This document shows, in pieces, positions 52,028-63,748 of a DNA stretch of 64,000 bases (position 1 is its first letter; the number at the start of each line of letters is the position of its first letter). A model generated the notes under the pieces. The model saw only the letters and a list, made by a program, of their open reading frames with translations. It did no database searches and was not told the DNA's origin. This DNA comes from Citrobacter portucalensis (GTDB lineage: Bacteria > Pseudomonadota > Gammaproteobacteria > Enterobacterales > Enterobacteriaceae), in assembly GCF_002042885.1 (NCBI RefSeq), contig NZ_MVFY01000013.1, positions 1 through 64,000 of the forward strand. The letters are read 5' to 3'. The position numbers and the translations under genes are program-made.

Positions 52028-52692
52028 ATGTGGAGTTCCCGAACATAATCAGGATTAGCAATAGGTCTTATTACATCCATAAATAAAGGTAATTCACCCG
52101 AATAGGGTTCATGTCTCTTATCTTTATTGATAGGGTCAGGAAACAGTAACGGAATAACACTTTTATTCTTAAACTCACCAACTGGGCCATAGAAGTCCCA
52201 GATTCGATAAGCCTTTTCTTTCGAGCATATCTGAAGGTAAGAGGTGTAATCTGCATAATTTACCGCTTGGTAAAAACCAAATAGATTTGAGACCAAATCT
52301 TCAGCACTATAACCACTATCCGTTAAATAAACATAAGGCCAAAAGTCCTGTAAGGACTCAAAGCGATGTGACGTACCTAAGAATATTGATAAAGCAATAC
52401 CTTGTAAGGTTCGCTCCTGCAATCCTCGGCGCACCATAAATCTACGATATATACCAGTATTGATATTTATGCCATGAATGTTTTTGGACATACTTTGATG
52501 ATAATTCACTTCATAAAACTCACTATCACCACCACGAGGCCTTGTCATTTCAAACCATAATTTTTCAGCCCCTGCCGGATTAGCATGGCCTAAATCAATC
52601 CATCCTAAATTATCTGTATAGATAAGACCATATCTAATATCTCTGGTGATAAGTCGATCCGAATCATCAATAATATCGTTTCTTTTTGTCAT
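52024..52692 (-). CDS. unknown protein with GHANP and EDLVSN motifs
   Basis: This 222-residue protein has no signal peptide or membrane segment. Conserved-looking features are YTDNLGWIDLGHANPAGAEKLW (about 26-47), FYEVNYHQSM with Glu and His, RRGLQERTLQGIALSIF, and SGYSAEDLVSNLFGFY. The IDLGHA and EDL-SNL pieces recall DUF4056-type proteins, a weak resemblance from memory. The start MTKRND at 52692 is preferred; the frame's first ATG (52752) lies inside the zapB terminator. Expression is coupled to the membrane-anchored partner. AT-rich composition suggests acquisition. Confidence 0.75.
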   Translation of the reverse strand: MTKRNDIIDDSDRLITRDIRYGLIYTDNLGWIDLGHANPAGAEKLWFEMTRPRGGDSEFYEVNYHQSMSKNIHGININTGIYRRFMVRRGLQERTLQGIALSIFLGTSHRFESLQDFWPYVYLTDSGYSAEDLVSNLFGFYQAVNYADYTSYLQICSKEKAYRIWDFYGPVGEFKNKSVIPLLFPDPINKDKRHEPYSGELPLFMDVIRPIANPDYVRELHI

Positions 52693-52742
52693 ATCGTATT
52701 CTTTGATATTTAAAAAATACGATATCCTAATCTCTACATAGC

Positions 52743-52772
52743 AAAAAGGCATCCATTATGGATGCCTTTTTC
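52743..52772 (-). terminator. zapB intrinsic terminator
   Basis: Hairpin AAAAAGGCATCC/GGATGCCTTTTTC with a short loop lies 13 bp beyond the zapB stop. It resembles the rraA terminator at the other side of the unknown pair. Confidence 0.88.
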
Positions 52773-52784
52773 AAGAAATCAGAA

Positions 52785-55835
<3,051 letters not shown>

Positions 55836-55844
55836 TACGTCATA

Positions 55845-55872
55845 GCCGGATGGCAACTGTGCCTTATCCGGC
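55845..55872. repeat. REP-like element between glpK and glpX
   Basis: AGCCGGATGGCAACTGTGCC with CTTATCCGGC forms a single REP unit in the 135-bp gap. Confidence 0.75.
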
Positions 55873-55970
55873 AATATCTTCGTGCGGGGACAACCCCGCA
55901 CACACATCAATAATCTCGCCCCCTCCCCTGTGCTACACTTCGCGCCATTCCTTTCAGCTACGAGTTTGCA

Positions 55971-56981
55971 ATGAGACGAGAACTTGCCATTGAATTTTCA
56001 CGCGTGACCGAAGCGGCCGCGCTGGCTGGCTATAAATGGCTGGGCCGCGGCGACAAAAATACCGCTGACGGCGCGGCGGTAAACGCCATGCGTATTATGC
56101 TCAACCAGGTCAATATCGACGGCACCATCGTGATTGGCGAGGGTGAGATCGATGAAGCACCGATGCTGTTTATCGGTGAGAAAGTCGGGACCGGTCTTGG
56201 TGATGCGGTCGACATCGCCGTCGATCCTATCGAAGGCACACGCATGACGGCAATGGGTCAGGCAAACGCGCTGGCCGTACTGGCTGTTGGCGATAAAGGC
56301 TGCTTCCTGAACGCGCCAGACATGTACATGGAAAAGCTGATTGTCGGCCCAGGCGCAAAAGGGTCTATCGACCTGAACCTGTCGCTGGAAGCCAACCTGC
56401 ATAACGTTGCCGCTGCACTCAATAAGCCGCTGAGTGAACTGACCGTCACCATTCTGGCCAAGCCACGCCATGATGAAACGATCGCCGAAATGCAAAAACT
56501 GGGCGTGCGTGTCTTTGCTATTCCAGACGGTGACGTTGCGGCCTCCATTCTGACCTGCATGCCAGACAGTGAAGTTGACGTGCTGTACGGCATTGGCGGC
56601 GCACCGGAAGGTGTCGTTTCTGCCGCCGTTATCCGCGCGCTGGACGGCGACATGCAGGGCCGTTTGCTGGCACGTCATGACGTCAAAGGCGACAGCGAAG
56701 AGAACCGTCGCATTGGCGAACAAGAACTGGTTCGTTGCGCCGCCATGGGCATTGAAGCGGGCAAAGCGCTGCGTCTCGATGAAATGGCGCGTAGCGACAA
56801 CGTCATTTTCTCTGCCACCGGCATCACCAAAGGCGATTTGCTGGAAGGGATTAGCCGCAAAGGTAATATCGCGACCACCGAAACGCTGCTGATCCGCGGT
56901 AAATCACGTACGATCCGTCGCATTCAGTCGATTCACTACCTCGATCGTAAAGATCCCGATGTACAGGCGCACATCCTGTAA
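55971..56981 (+). CDS. glpX: class II fructose-1,6-bisphosphatase
   Basis: GlpX hydrolyses fructose 1,6-bisphosphate in gluconeogenesis, needed during growth on glycerol. The 336 residues equal the E. coli length. Mn-binding and catalytic motifs of the lithium-sensitive phosphatase fold are GEGEIDEAPMLFIGE and AVDPIEGTRMT. It is the third gene of glpFKX, with a REP element upstream. Confidence 0.97.
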   Translation: MRRELAIEFSRVTEAAALAGYKWLGRGDKNTADGAAVNAMRIMLNQVNIDGTIVIGEGEIDEAPMLFIGEKVGTGLGDAVDIAVDPIEGTRMTAMGQANALAVLAVGDKGCFLNAPDMYMEKLIVGPGAKGSIDLNLSLEANLHNVAAALNKPLSELTVTILAKPRHDETIAEMQKLGVRVFAIPDGDVAASILTCMPDSEVDVLYGIGGAPEGVVSAAVIRALDGDMQGRLLARHDVKGDSEENRRIGEQELVRCAAMGIEAGKALRLDEMARSDNVIFSATGITKGDLLEGISRKGNIATTETLLIRGKSRTIRRIQSIHYLDRKDPDVQAHIL

Positions 56982-57001
56982 TTGATTTGATCAATAGAGC
57001 C

Positions 57002-57029
57002 TTCCAGCCCATATGGGCTGGAAATCTTT
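57002..57029 (+). terminator. glpFKX terminator-like hairpin
   Basis: A perfect nine-base stem TTCCAGCCC/GGGCTGGAA with an ATAT loop is followed by ATCTTTC, a weak T run, just after glpX. Confidence 0.6.
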
Positions 57030-57076
57030 CGTCCAACGAACGAAGATAAGGCAATCAAAGCAGACAGGAGAAAACC

Positions 57077-57823
57077 ATGGCAGATTGGGTAACAGGCAAA
57101 GTCACGAAGGTACAGAACTGGACCGATGCCCTGTTTAGTTTGACCGTGCGAGCTCCGGTTCTTCCTTTCACTGCAGGTCAATTCACCAAGCTTGGCCTTG
57201 AGATCGAGGGCGAGCGCGTCCAGCGTGCTTATTCTTACGTCAATGCCCCTGATAACCCCGATTTAGAGTTTTATCTGGTGACGGTTCCCGACGGCAAACT
57301 CAGTCCTCGTCTGGCAGCACTGAAGCCTGGCGATGAAGTCCAGGTGGTGAGTGAAGCTGCTGGTTTCTTCGTGCTGGATGAAGTCCCCGATTGCGACACG
57401 CTGTGGATGCTGGCAACCGGCACGGCTATCGGCCCATATTTGTCGATTCTGCAATTAGGCAAAGACCTGGATCGCTTCAAAAATCTGGTGCTGGTCCATG
57501 CCGCGCGCTATGCCGCCGATTTGAGCTATCTACCGTTGATGCAGGCCCTGGAAAAGCGCTACGAAGGTAAATTACGCATCCAGACGGTGGTCAGTCGTGA
57601 AACCGTGGCAGATTCGCTGACCGGGCGTGTACCGGCACTAATTGAAAGCGGTGAACTGGAAAAAGCGGTCGGGCTGCCAATGGATAAAGAAACCTGTCAT
57701 GTGATGCTGTGCGGAAACCCGCAGATGGTGCGCGATACCCAGCAGTTGCTGAAGGACACCCGGCAGATGACCAAACACCTGCGCCGCCGACCGGGCCATA
57801 TGACCGCAGAGCACTACTGGTAA
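57077..57823 (+). CDS. fpr: ferredoxin/flavodoxin NADP+ reductase
   Basis: Fpr passes electrons from NADPH to ferredoxin or flavodoxin, feeding radical-SAM enzymes and oxidative-stress repair. The 248 residues equal the E. coli length. FAD-binding RAYSYVNAP, NADP-binding LATGTAIGPYLS, HAARYAADLSY and the C-terminal HYW with the aromatic stacking residue are present. In E. coli it is SoxRS-regulated; I could not identify a soxbox with confidence in the short upstream gap. Confidence 0.97.
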   Translation: MADWVTGKVTKVQNWTDALFSLTVRAPVLPFTAGQFTKLGLEIEGERVQRAYSYVNAPDNPDLEFYLVTVPDGKLSPRLAALKPGDEVQVVSEAAGFFVLDEVPDCDTLWMLATGTAIGPYLSILQLGKDLDRFKNLVLVHAARYAADLSYLPLMQALEKRYEGKLRIQTVVSRETVADSLTGRVPALIESGELEKAVGLPMDKETCHVMLCGNPQMVRDTQQLLKDTRQMTKHLRRRPGHMTAEHYW

Positions 57824-57832
57824 GAACGTTTC

Positions 57833-57859
57833 AATGCCCGGTTAACACCCGGGCATTTT
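57833..57859 (+). terminator. fpr intrinsic terminator
   Basis: Stem AATGCCCGG/CCGGGCATT, partly overlapping the loop TTAACAC, ends in TTTT. Confidence 0.8.
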
Positions 57860-57890
57860 GCCGGATGGCGCATACACTTATCCGGCCTAC
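57860..57890. repeat. REP element supplying the yiiR stop
   Basis: GCCGGATGGCGCATACACTT with ATCCGGCCTAC forms a REP unit; its outer GTAGG on the minus strand provides the TAG stop of yiiR. Confidence 0.8.
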
Positions 57891-58315
57891 GAGTCAGCCC
57901 TGTACTTTACGTCCTGCGTATCCTTACCATATTTATTTGCGTCCTGGGTGCCAATGAACGCACCCAGATCGATAAGCATGCCGACCAGAATCAACGTTGG
58001 AACAAAGCGGCCTACCGCCCATTGCCAGACGCCGGGTAACATCGCCCAATTTCCGGCCAGCAGCATCCACGCCAGAATCATCAACAGCGCCCACGCTCCG
58101 GAACGCCCCCGGTCATGCAGACGTTTTACCGTCACTGCCGCCGTTGGCCATAGCAGACACACCAGACAAAAAGCCGCGGTCTGAATATCGAGTAATTGTT
58201 TGCTCGCCAGCGAAAACAGAACCAGCATGCCGACGATCCATAGGCCAATCCAAATCCAGAAATCACGGCGCCCGATGCGCCCTTTAAATGAGAATAACCA
58301 CTGCTGTATGGTCAT
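57887..58315 (-). CDS. yiiR: DUF805 inner-membrane protein YiiR
   Basis: This 142-residue membrane protein of the DUF805 family has about four hydrophobic segments and the family start FSFKGRIGRRDFWIW. VKRLHDRGRSGAW is also typical. Function is unknown. The C-terminus (VKYRADS) is shorter than the E. coli version I remember (146 residues), because the reading frame runs into a REP element whose TAG ends it. It is convergent with fpr and divergent from yiiQ. Confidence 0.92.
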   Translation of the reverse strand: MTIQQWLFSFKGRIGRRDFWIWIGLWIVGMLVLFSLASKQLLDIQTAAFCLVCLLWPTAAVTVKRLHDRGRSGAWALLMILAWMLLAGNWAMLPGVWQWAVGRFVPTLILVGMLIDLGAFIGTQDANKYGKDTQDVKYRADS

Positions 58316-58415
58316 GTAAGTTCCTTTATTATTACCGTCCAGAACAGTTTACCCTTTTGACAAGCTCGACGGTTACCGTTTTAATCGTGAGCAGTGAGAA
58401 TGAAAGGTACGATTG

Positions 58416-59015
58416 ATGAAGCACGGATTTACACTGTTTTTATTATTGTTTTCAGCCTTAACCGCGAGCACTGCGGCATTGGCGGAAGAGCCATCGACGG
58501 CAACCACAGCCCCCTATTTACTGGCGGGCGCGCCGACCTTTGACCTGTCGATTAGCCAGTTTCGCGAAAACTTTAATACACAGAATCCGAAGCTGATCCT
58601 GAATGAGTTCCGCGCCATCGACAGCAGTCGCGATCGGGCAAATCTCACCCGCGCGGCCAGCAAAATCAATGAAAACCTGTATGCGTCTTCCGCCCTTGAG
58701 CGCGGCACCCTGAAAATCAAAAGCATGCAAATAACCTGGTTACCAATTCAGGGACCAGAGCAAAAGGCAGCTAAAGCGAAAGCGCTGGAATACATGACCG
58801 CCGTCATCCGCACCGTCGCACCGCTACTGACGAAGGAACAGAGCCAGAAAAAGCTACAAAAACTGCTCGCCGCAGGCAAAGGTAAGCACTATTACGCCGA
58901 AACAGAAGGCGCAATTCGCTATGTCGTAGCAGATAACGGTGAAAAGGGGCTGACCTTCGCTGTTGAACCGATTAAGCTGGCTCTATCTGAAAACCTCGAA
59001 GGGTCGAATAAGTGA
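58416..59015 (+). CDS. yiiQ: DUF1454 periplasmic protein YiiQ
   Basis: This 199-residue secreted protein has a signal peptide ending TAALA followed by EEPSTATTAPYLL, and a mostly helical mature part (FDLSISQFRENFNTQNP onwards). The family (DUF1454) has no known function. ATG 58416 is preferred over a TTG one codon upstream. It lies 108 bp before tpiA on the same strand, as in E. coli. Confidence 0.92.
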   Translation: MKHGFTLFLLLFSALTASTAALAEEPSTATTAPYLLAGAPTFDLSISQFRENFNTQNPKLILNEFRAIDSSRDRANLTRAASKINENLYASSALERGTLKIKSMQITWLPIQGPEQKAAKAKALEYMTAVIRTVAPLLTKEQSQKKLQKLLAAGKGKHYYAETEGAIRYVVADNGEKGLTFAVEPIKLALSENLEGSNK

Positions 59016-59123
59016 CAAAAAGCAAAGCCTTTCGGGGGATGAATCTCTATACTGTTTCACAGACCATGCTGCCCTGAGGGGCGGCCATATTCCTTAATTC
59101 GCTGACAAGCGTGGAGAAATGAA

Positions 59124-59891
59124 ATGCGACATCCTTTAGTGATGGGTAACTGGAAACTGAACGGCAGCCGCCACATGGTAAACGAACTGGTTGCTAATCT
59201 GCGTAAAGAACTGGCTGGCGTTGCTGGCTGTGCAGTAGCGATTGCTCCGCCGGAAATGTATATCGACCTGGCGAAACACGCCGCTGCCGGTAGCCACATC
59301 ATTCTGGGCGCGCAGAACGTTGACCTGAACCTGTCTGGCGCATTCACTGGTGAAACAAGTGCTGAAATGCTGAAAGACATCGGCGCGCAGTACATCATTA
59401 TCGGTCACTCTGAGCGTCGTACTTACCACAAAGAATCTGACGAGCTGATCGCTAAAAAATTCGCCGTACTGAAAGAGCAGGGTCTGACTCCAGTTCTGTG
59501 CATCGGTGAAACCGAAGCAGAAAACGAAGCGGGCAAAACTGAAGAAGTTTGTGCACGTCAGATCGACGCAGTTCTGAAAACTCAGGGCGCGGCAGCATTC
59601 GAAGGCGTCGTTATCGCTTACGAACCAGTATGGGCTATCGGTACCGGTAAATCTGCAACTCCTGCTCAGGCTCAGGCTGTTCACAAATTTATTCGTGACC
59701 ACATTGCTAAAGCTGACGCGAAAATCGCTGAGCAAGTAATCATCCAGTACGGCGGTTCTGTAAACGCAGCTAACGCGGCAGAACTGTTTGCTCAGCCGGA
59801 CATCGACGGTGCGCTGGTTGGTGGTGCTTCTCTGAAAGCAGACGCCTTCGCCGTCATCGTTAAAGCAGCAGAAGCCGCTAAACAGGCTTAA
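59124..59891 (+). CDS. tpiA: triosephosphate isomerase
   Basis: TpiA interconverts dihydroxyacetone phosphate and glyceraldehyde 3-phosphate. The 255 residues equal the E. coli length. Active-site residues are the lysine in GNWKLNGS, the histidine in IIGHSERR and the glutamate in [11 protein letters not shown]; the phosphate loop is GGSVNAANA and GALVGGASL. It is the expected partner of the glycerol genes upstream. Confidence 0.99.
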   Translation: MRHPLVMGNWKLNGSRHMVNELVANLRKELAGVAGCAVAIAPPEMYIDLAKHAAAGSHIILGAQNVDLNLSGAFTGETSAEMLKDIGAQYIIIGHSERRTYHKESDELIAKKFAVLKEQGLTPVLCIGETEAENEAGKTEEVCARQIDAVLKTQGAAAFEGVVIAYEPVWAIGTGKSATPAQAQAVHKFIRDHIAKADAKIAEQVIIQYGGSVNAANAAELFAQPDIDGALVGGASLKADAFAVIVKAAEAAKQA

Positions 59892-59900
59892 GTTGTTAAG

Positions 59901-59922
59901 GCGGGAGGAGCACTCCTCCCGC
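59901..59922. terminator. hairpin between tpiA and the anion transporter gene
   Basis: A perfect stem GCGGGAGGAG/CTCCTCCCGC lies between the convergent genes. There is no strong T run, but the position suits a bidirectional terminator. Confidence 0.65.
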
Positions 59923-59930
59923 CGTATTAA

Positions 59931-61403
59931 CTACCAGTACCCCAACCAGTGCCACCAGAAGGCGCCGGTCACCCCCCAAATGGTCAGGTTGACCACACTC
60001 ATCACCAGCCCCGTTTTCCACCACTCTGCCAGCGTGACATAGCCCGAACCAAAGATGATCGGCGCAGTGCCCGTGCCATAGTGCGTGAGCGACATCATCA
60101 GGGAGGAGGAGAAACCGAGCATTAAACCAAGCAGCGCTGGCGGCGCGCCGAGGCCTAATCCTGCGGCGAAGAACGCAGCGAACATAGCCGTAATATGCGC
60201 AGTTGTGCTGGCGAAAAAGTAGTGCGAGTAGACATAAAGCAGAATCAACAGCAGCGTTGCAACACTCCAGTGCACGCCAAGATGGTCGATTGCACTACCA
60301 ACGCTGGTTGCCAGCCATCCCACCAACCCCAGTTTGCTGAGAAAATCCGCCATCATCACCAGCGCGGCAAACCAGACTATCGTATCCCATGCCCCGCGGC
60401 ATTTAAGAATGTCATCCCAGCTCAATACGCCCGCCATCAATAGAATCGACAAACCAATTAACGCGGCGCTAGTGGGGTTTACGCTCCAGGCACTACCCAT
60501 CAGCATCGCTGGAACACCCGCCCACAGGCAGAGCAGCAAAATGAACACTGCCAGGGTGATTTTTTCTGCCAGTGATAGTGGACCCAGCGCATCCAGTTTT
60601 TGCCGCGCGAACTGCGGCGCATTTGGCGTGCGCGTGATAGCTGGCGGATAGAGCCACCAGATTACAATCGGCATGACAACCAGTGATACCAGAGCAGGAA
60701 GAAGCGCCGCAATAGCCCACATTCCCCAGGTCATGTTCAGCACGCCATCCGTCCCCTTCGTCAAAAAGCTGACGATTAACGGGTTAGGTGCGGTCGCGGT
60801 GATGAACATTGCCGAGCTGATCGGGTTAATGTTGTAGTTCACCAGCGCGAGATAACGGCCCGTTGAGCCATTCTCGGCATGGCCTGGCTGCGAGCCGAGG
60901 CTCTCCGCAATCGCCCGCATTACCGGGTGGATAATGCCGCCACCACGCGCGGTATTGCTTGGCGTTACGGGTGCAATTAGCGTTTCCGCAAGGGTTAATG
61001 CCCACGCAATACCCAGCGTTCTTTTACCAAATAGCGCAATAAACCCGTAGCCAATACGCGCTCCCAGACCAGTCTTTAACAGACTTTGCGACAGCATAAT
61101 GGATAAACCAATCAGCCAGATTAACTGGTTAGAAAAGCCACTCAACGCATCGTTCAACGCCGCGGAGGGTTTGCCGGGGTTAGTAACGCCAGTCATCGCC
61201 ACCAGCATAATCGCCACAATCGCAATTGCGCCAATGGGCATAGCTTTACCGATAATCGCGGCGATCGTACCAATAAACAGTGCCAGCAGGTGCCACGCTT
61301 GCGGGGTTACGTCAGGAGGACACGGGATAACAAACCAGATGGTCAGCGTAATCACGAGCGAGATGATGGCGGGCCAACAGCGGATGGGGGTCAAACTGTC
61401 CAT
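59931..61403 (-). CDS. DASS-family anion transporter (CitT/TtdT-like)
   Basis: The 490-residue inner-membrane protein belongs to the divalent anion:Na+ symporter/antiporter family (2-oxoglutarate/malate translocator branch). It has about 12-14 hydrophobic segments. Typical pieces are the Ser-Asn-Thr motif in LIAPVTPSNTARGGGIIHPV, NYNINPISSAMFITATAPNPL, and SLTHYGTGTAPIIFGSGY in the second half. Relatives CitT, TtdT and YbhI exchange C4 or tricarboxylates. The substrate is unknown here. The AAGGA ribosome-binding site supports the start. It is absent between tpiA and cdh in E. coli. Confidence 0.88.
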   Translation of the reverse strand: MDSLTPIRCWPAIISLVITLTIWFVIPCPPDVTPQAWHLLALFIGTIAAIIGKAMPIGAIAIVAIMLVAMTGVTNPGKPSAALNDALSGFSNQLIWLIGLSIMLSQSLLKTGLGARIGYGFIALFGKRTLGIAWALTLAETLIAPVTPSNTARGGGIIHPVMRAIAESLGSQPGHAENGSTGRYLALVNYNINPISSAMFITATAPNPLIVSFLTKGTDGVLNMTWGMWAIAALLPALVSLVVMPIVIWWLYPPAITRTPNAPQFARQKLDALGPLSLAEKITLAVFILLLCLWAGVPAMLMGSAWSVNPTSAALIGLSILLMAGVLSWDDILKCRGAWDTIVWFAALVMMADFLSKLGLVGWLATSVGSAIDHLGVHWSVATLLLILLYVYSHYFFASTTAHITAMFAAFFAAGLGLGAPPALLGLMLGFSSSLMMSLTHYGTGTAPIIFGSGYVTLAEWWKTGLVMSVVNLTIWGVTGAFWWHWLGYW

Positions 61404-61516
61404 GAATCAATCCTTGAGTTTCCAGTGCGCAAATCTGCGCTCGGGCATTAACCGATATTGCCGCACATAATACAATTCACTCACTCACAAAACATAAAAT
61501 TAACATTTTGATACAT

Positions 61517-62821
61517 CTACAGTTTTCCTAACACCGTAAACCAGGCGTAATCCAGCGGCAGAAGAATCAAATACGTTGCCGCCGCCAGTGCGATACACAG
61601 CAGCATCCCCGCCCTTGCAGGTACTTTCCCGAGCGCCATCGCCACTACGATCGGTGAAGCCTGATACGGCAACAGTGGCGTTGAATAACCCAGCACCTGG
61701 ATCATAATCACCGACAGCAGTGGAAATCCCGTCGCATCGGCAAAACTTTGCGCCAACGTGGTATACAGCGCCGGAACACCGTTCGCCGTCATAATAAAAT
61801 TAAGCGCAGTGGTAATACCGGTCAGCGCGAGGAAACTGGTAAACGGCTTTTCCGCATCCAGCGGCATCACCTGTAACAGCGCTTCGCCAACAGCGCTACC
61901 AATACCGGTTTGCGTGACGGTGATCGCCAGCCCCAGAATACCCGCCACATAAATACAGGTACGAATGTTGACCCCAGTGGAAAACTCGTCGCCATTGATA
62001 AAGCCAACCCGTGGTAGCAATGTGATAACTGCCGCAGCCAGCCCGGTCCACGCAGGGCCAATGCCGTGCCAGCTTTCGCTTACCCACAAGAACAGCACCA
62101 CCGCTAACATCCAGGCCAGACGTTTTTCATCCCGGCTCATCGGCTCCGGCGGCGTGAGATCGCGCGGCGCATGCGGCTTGCCAGGGAACAACCAGCAGAT
62201 AAGCACAATGAGCACCGCGCCTTTAAGCCAACCCAGAACCGGCGTATGCAGCAGCAAATAGGGAAGATAATTGAGGTGGATGCCGTAAGAGCCTTCCGCC
62301 GCGCCGCTCATCACCAGATTCGGTACGTTAGCGGGTAAAATCGTCGCAGAAAGCTGGAACGTCCCAAACCCGACGGCCAGTGCCAGACCATACCAGGCGC
62401 GCGTGCCGTCGTTAATTCCAGCCCGTTTCGCCATCGCCGCGACGATCGGCATCAGCAGCGCAATGCGGCCCATGTTGGATGGCATTACAAATGCCAGCGC
62501 GTAACTCAGCAGCACTACGCTCGCCACCATTAACGGCCAGGAATCAGTCAACCTCGATGACAGCGCCCTCGCCGCCCTGTCCGCCAGCCCCGTTTTACGA
62601 ATCGCGATACCCAGTACAAAGCCGCTAAACACCAGCCAGAACGCGGAGGACGCAAAGCCGCCAAAAATCACATCCGGTGGCGCGATTTTGGCCACCATCG
62701 CCACGGCAAAGAACAGCAGCGCCGTTATAAACTCCGGCAGCAGCGACGTAGCCCAGAGCAGAATGGTGATACCAACCACCAGAGAGGGGATAAACAGAGG
62801 GTGTGTAAGCCAGAGCGACAT
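61517..62821 (-). CDS. SLC13/DASS-type anion permease
   Basis: The 434-residue inner-membrane protein of the ion-transporter superfamily shows about 11 hydrophobic segments. LSYALAFVMPSNMGRIALLMPIVAAMAKRAG is the family SNT-like region of the first half, and FIMTANGVPALYTTLAQ with YQASPIVVAMALGK lies in the second. It is unlike the adjacent 490-residue transporter in sequence and is not a recent duplicate. The two genes are 113 bp apart on one strand and 73 bp after cdh. Substrate is unknown; a carboxylate or sulfate-type anion is likely from the family. The GGAGA ribosome-binding site is good. Confidence 0.85.
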   Translation of the reverse strand: MSLWLTHPLFIPSLVVGITILLWATSLLPEFITALLFFAVAMVAKIAPPDVIFGGFASSAFWLVFSGFVLGIAIRKTGLADRAARALSSRLTDSWPLMVASVVLLSYALAFVMPSNMGRIALLMPIVAAMAKRAGINDGTRAWYGLALAVGFGTFQLSATILPANVPNLVMSGAAEGSYGIHLNYLPYLLLHTPVLGWLKGAVLIVLICWLFPGKPHAPRDLTPPEPMSRDEKRLAWMLAVVLFLWVSESWHGIGPAWTGLAAAVITLLPRVGFINGDEFSTGVNIRTCIYVAGILGLAITVTQTGIGSAVGEALLQVMPLDAEKPFTSFLALTGITTALNFIMTANGVPALYTTLAQSFADATGFPLLSVIMIQVLGYSTPLLPYQASPIVVAMALGKVPARAGMLLCIALAAATYLILLPLDYAWFTVLGKL

Positions 62822-62894
62822 GCCTGTCTCCTGTTGTTTTTTTCAACAAGAATACGGGGACAGGCATGCGGAGTAAACGCCAGATTAGGTGGGG

Positions 62895-63644
62895 TTAACG
62901 CAGAATATCACATTGATGATCCTGAATTTCCTCAGCGGAGGCGAGATTCAGAGCCAGCAGATTGCGCTGAGTAGCCAGCAGGACAAAGGATTCGTCGCTC
63001 TGGCGCACCATCGCCAACGCATAGCTGCCCATATGCTCACGCGCATCCGGCACCTCTTCCGCCAGCATCATAAACGGGCTGCGTTGTGCCAGTTCATTTT
63101 CCGTGACGCGACGCGCCAGATATTCATGACCGCGCAGCCCACCCGGTAATGGTAGCCAGCGGGTGCTGATTTTCGCCAGGTTGTCATCCAGCTGCTTTCT
63201 GACATCGGTTCGCAGGCAGGAGATATGAATATGCAGGTGATTTTGCGTACGCCCGCTACGTGAGTTAATGGTCAGAGAGACTGCTTTGTCAGGGATTTCC
63301 TGGCCGTATTTTTGGCTCATAAAGCTACGCGCCTGCCAGGCCAGCCAGAAAAAGTTCGGCGTGCCTGATTTCAACAGCAGCGGACTTTCCGTACCGTTGA
63401 TCCGCCAGGTAGGCATCAACAGATATTGCAGTGGGCCGTTACGGTCTTTGAACACCACATATCCGGCATCCGGCTTTACTTCAGCGCATGGGGCGGGGTC
63501 CTGCTGCTGCAACTGGTGCGGCAGGCATTGCTGAAGAACGATCTGGCGTAATGCGTCCGGGTTGCCGGTGAATTTCCAGTACCCGATACCTGCAGCGGCG
63601 GCGACCACAATCACCGCCAGTAAAAGATAGCCTGCTTTTTTCAT
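62895..63644 (-). CDS. cdh: CDP-diacylglycerol pyrophosphatase
   Basis: Cdh splits CDP-diacylglycerol into CMP and phosphatidate. The 249 residues are close to the E. coli length of 251. An N-terminal membrane anchor (about 4-22) is followed by the catalytic domain with the histidine-triad-like motif NHLHIHIS and YLARRVTE. The start MKKAGYLLL matches the family; the longer ORF extends through the sbp terminator and is not accepted. It follows sbp, as in E. coli. Confidence 0.96.
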   Translation of the reverse strand: MKKAGYLLLAVIVVAAAAGIGYWKFTGNPDALRQIVLQQCLPHQLQQQDPAPCAEVKPDAGYVVFKDRNGPLQYLLMPTWRINGTESPLLLKSGTPNFFWLAWQARSFMSQKYGQEIPDKAVSLTINSRSGRTQNHLHIHISCLRTDVRKQLDDNLAKISTRWLPLPGGLRGHEYLARRVTENELAQRSPFMMLAEEVPDAREHMGSYALAMVRQSDESFVLLATQRNLLALNLASAEEIQDHQCDILR

Positions 63645-63698
63645 TACGCGTTTCCTGTATCCCATTGAAGGGCAAGAGTAACGCAAAACCATGACAAA

Positions 63699-63730
63699 TA
63701 AAAAACCCGGTCGCGCTAGGCCACCGGGTC
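63699..63730 (-). terminator. sbp intrinsic terminator
   Basis: The minus strand has stem ACCCGG/CCGGGT with a short inner stem, followed by TTTTTTATTTG, between sbp and cdh. Confidence 0.88.
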
Positions 63731-63748
63731 GGTAAATCACAGACTTAT

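Noticed and set aside
52693-52752. Upstream start of the 222-residue unknown gene
   Set aside because: The ATG at 52752 is inside the zapB terminator hairpin, so the start at 52692 is preferred.
55998-56723. 241-codon ORF antisense to glpX
   Set aside because: It is a shadow frame of glpX with no independent support.
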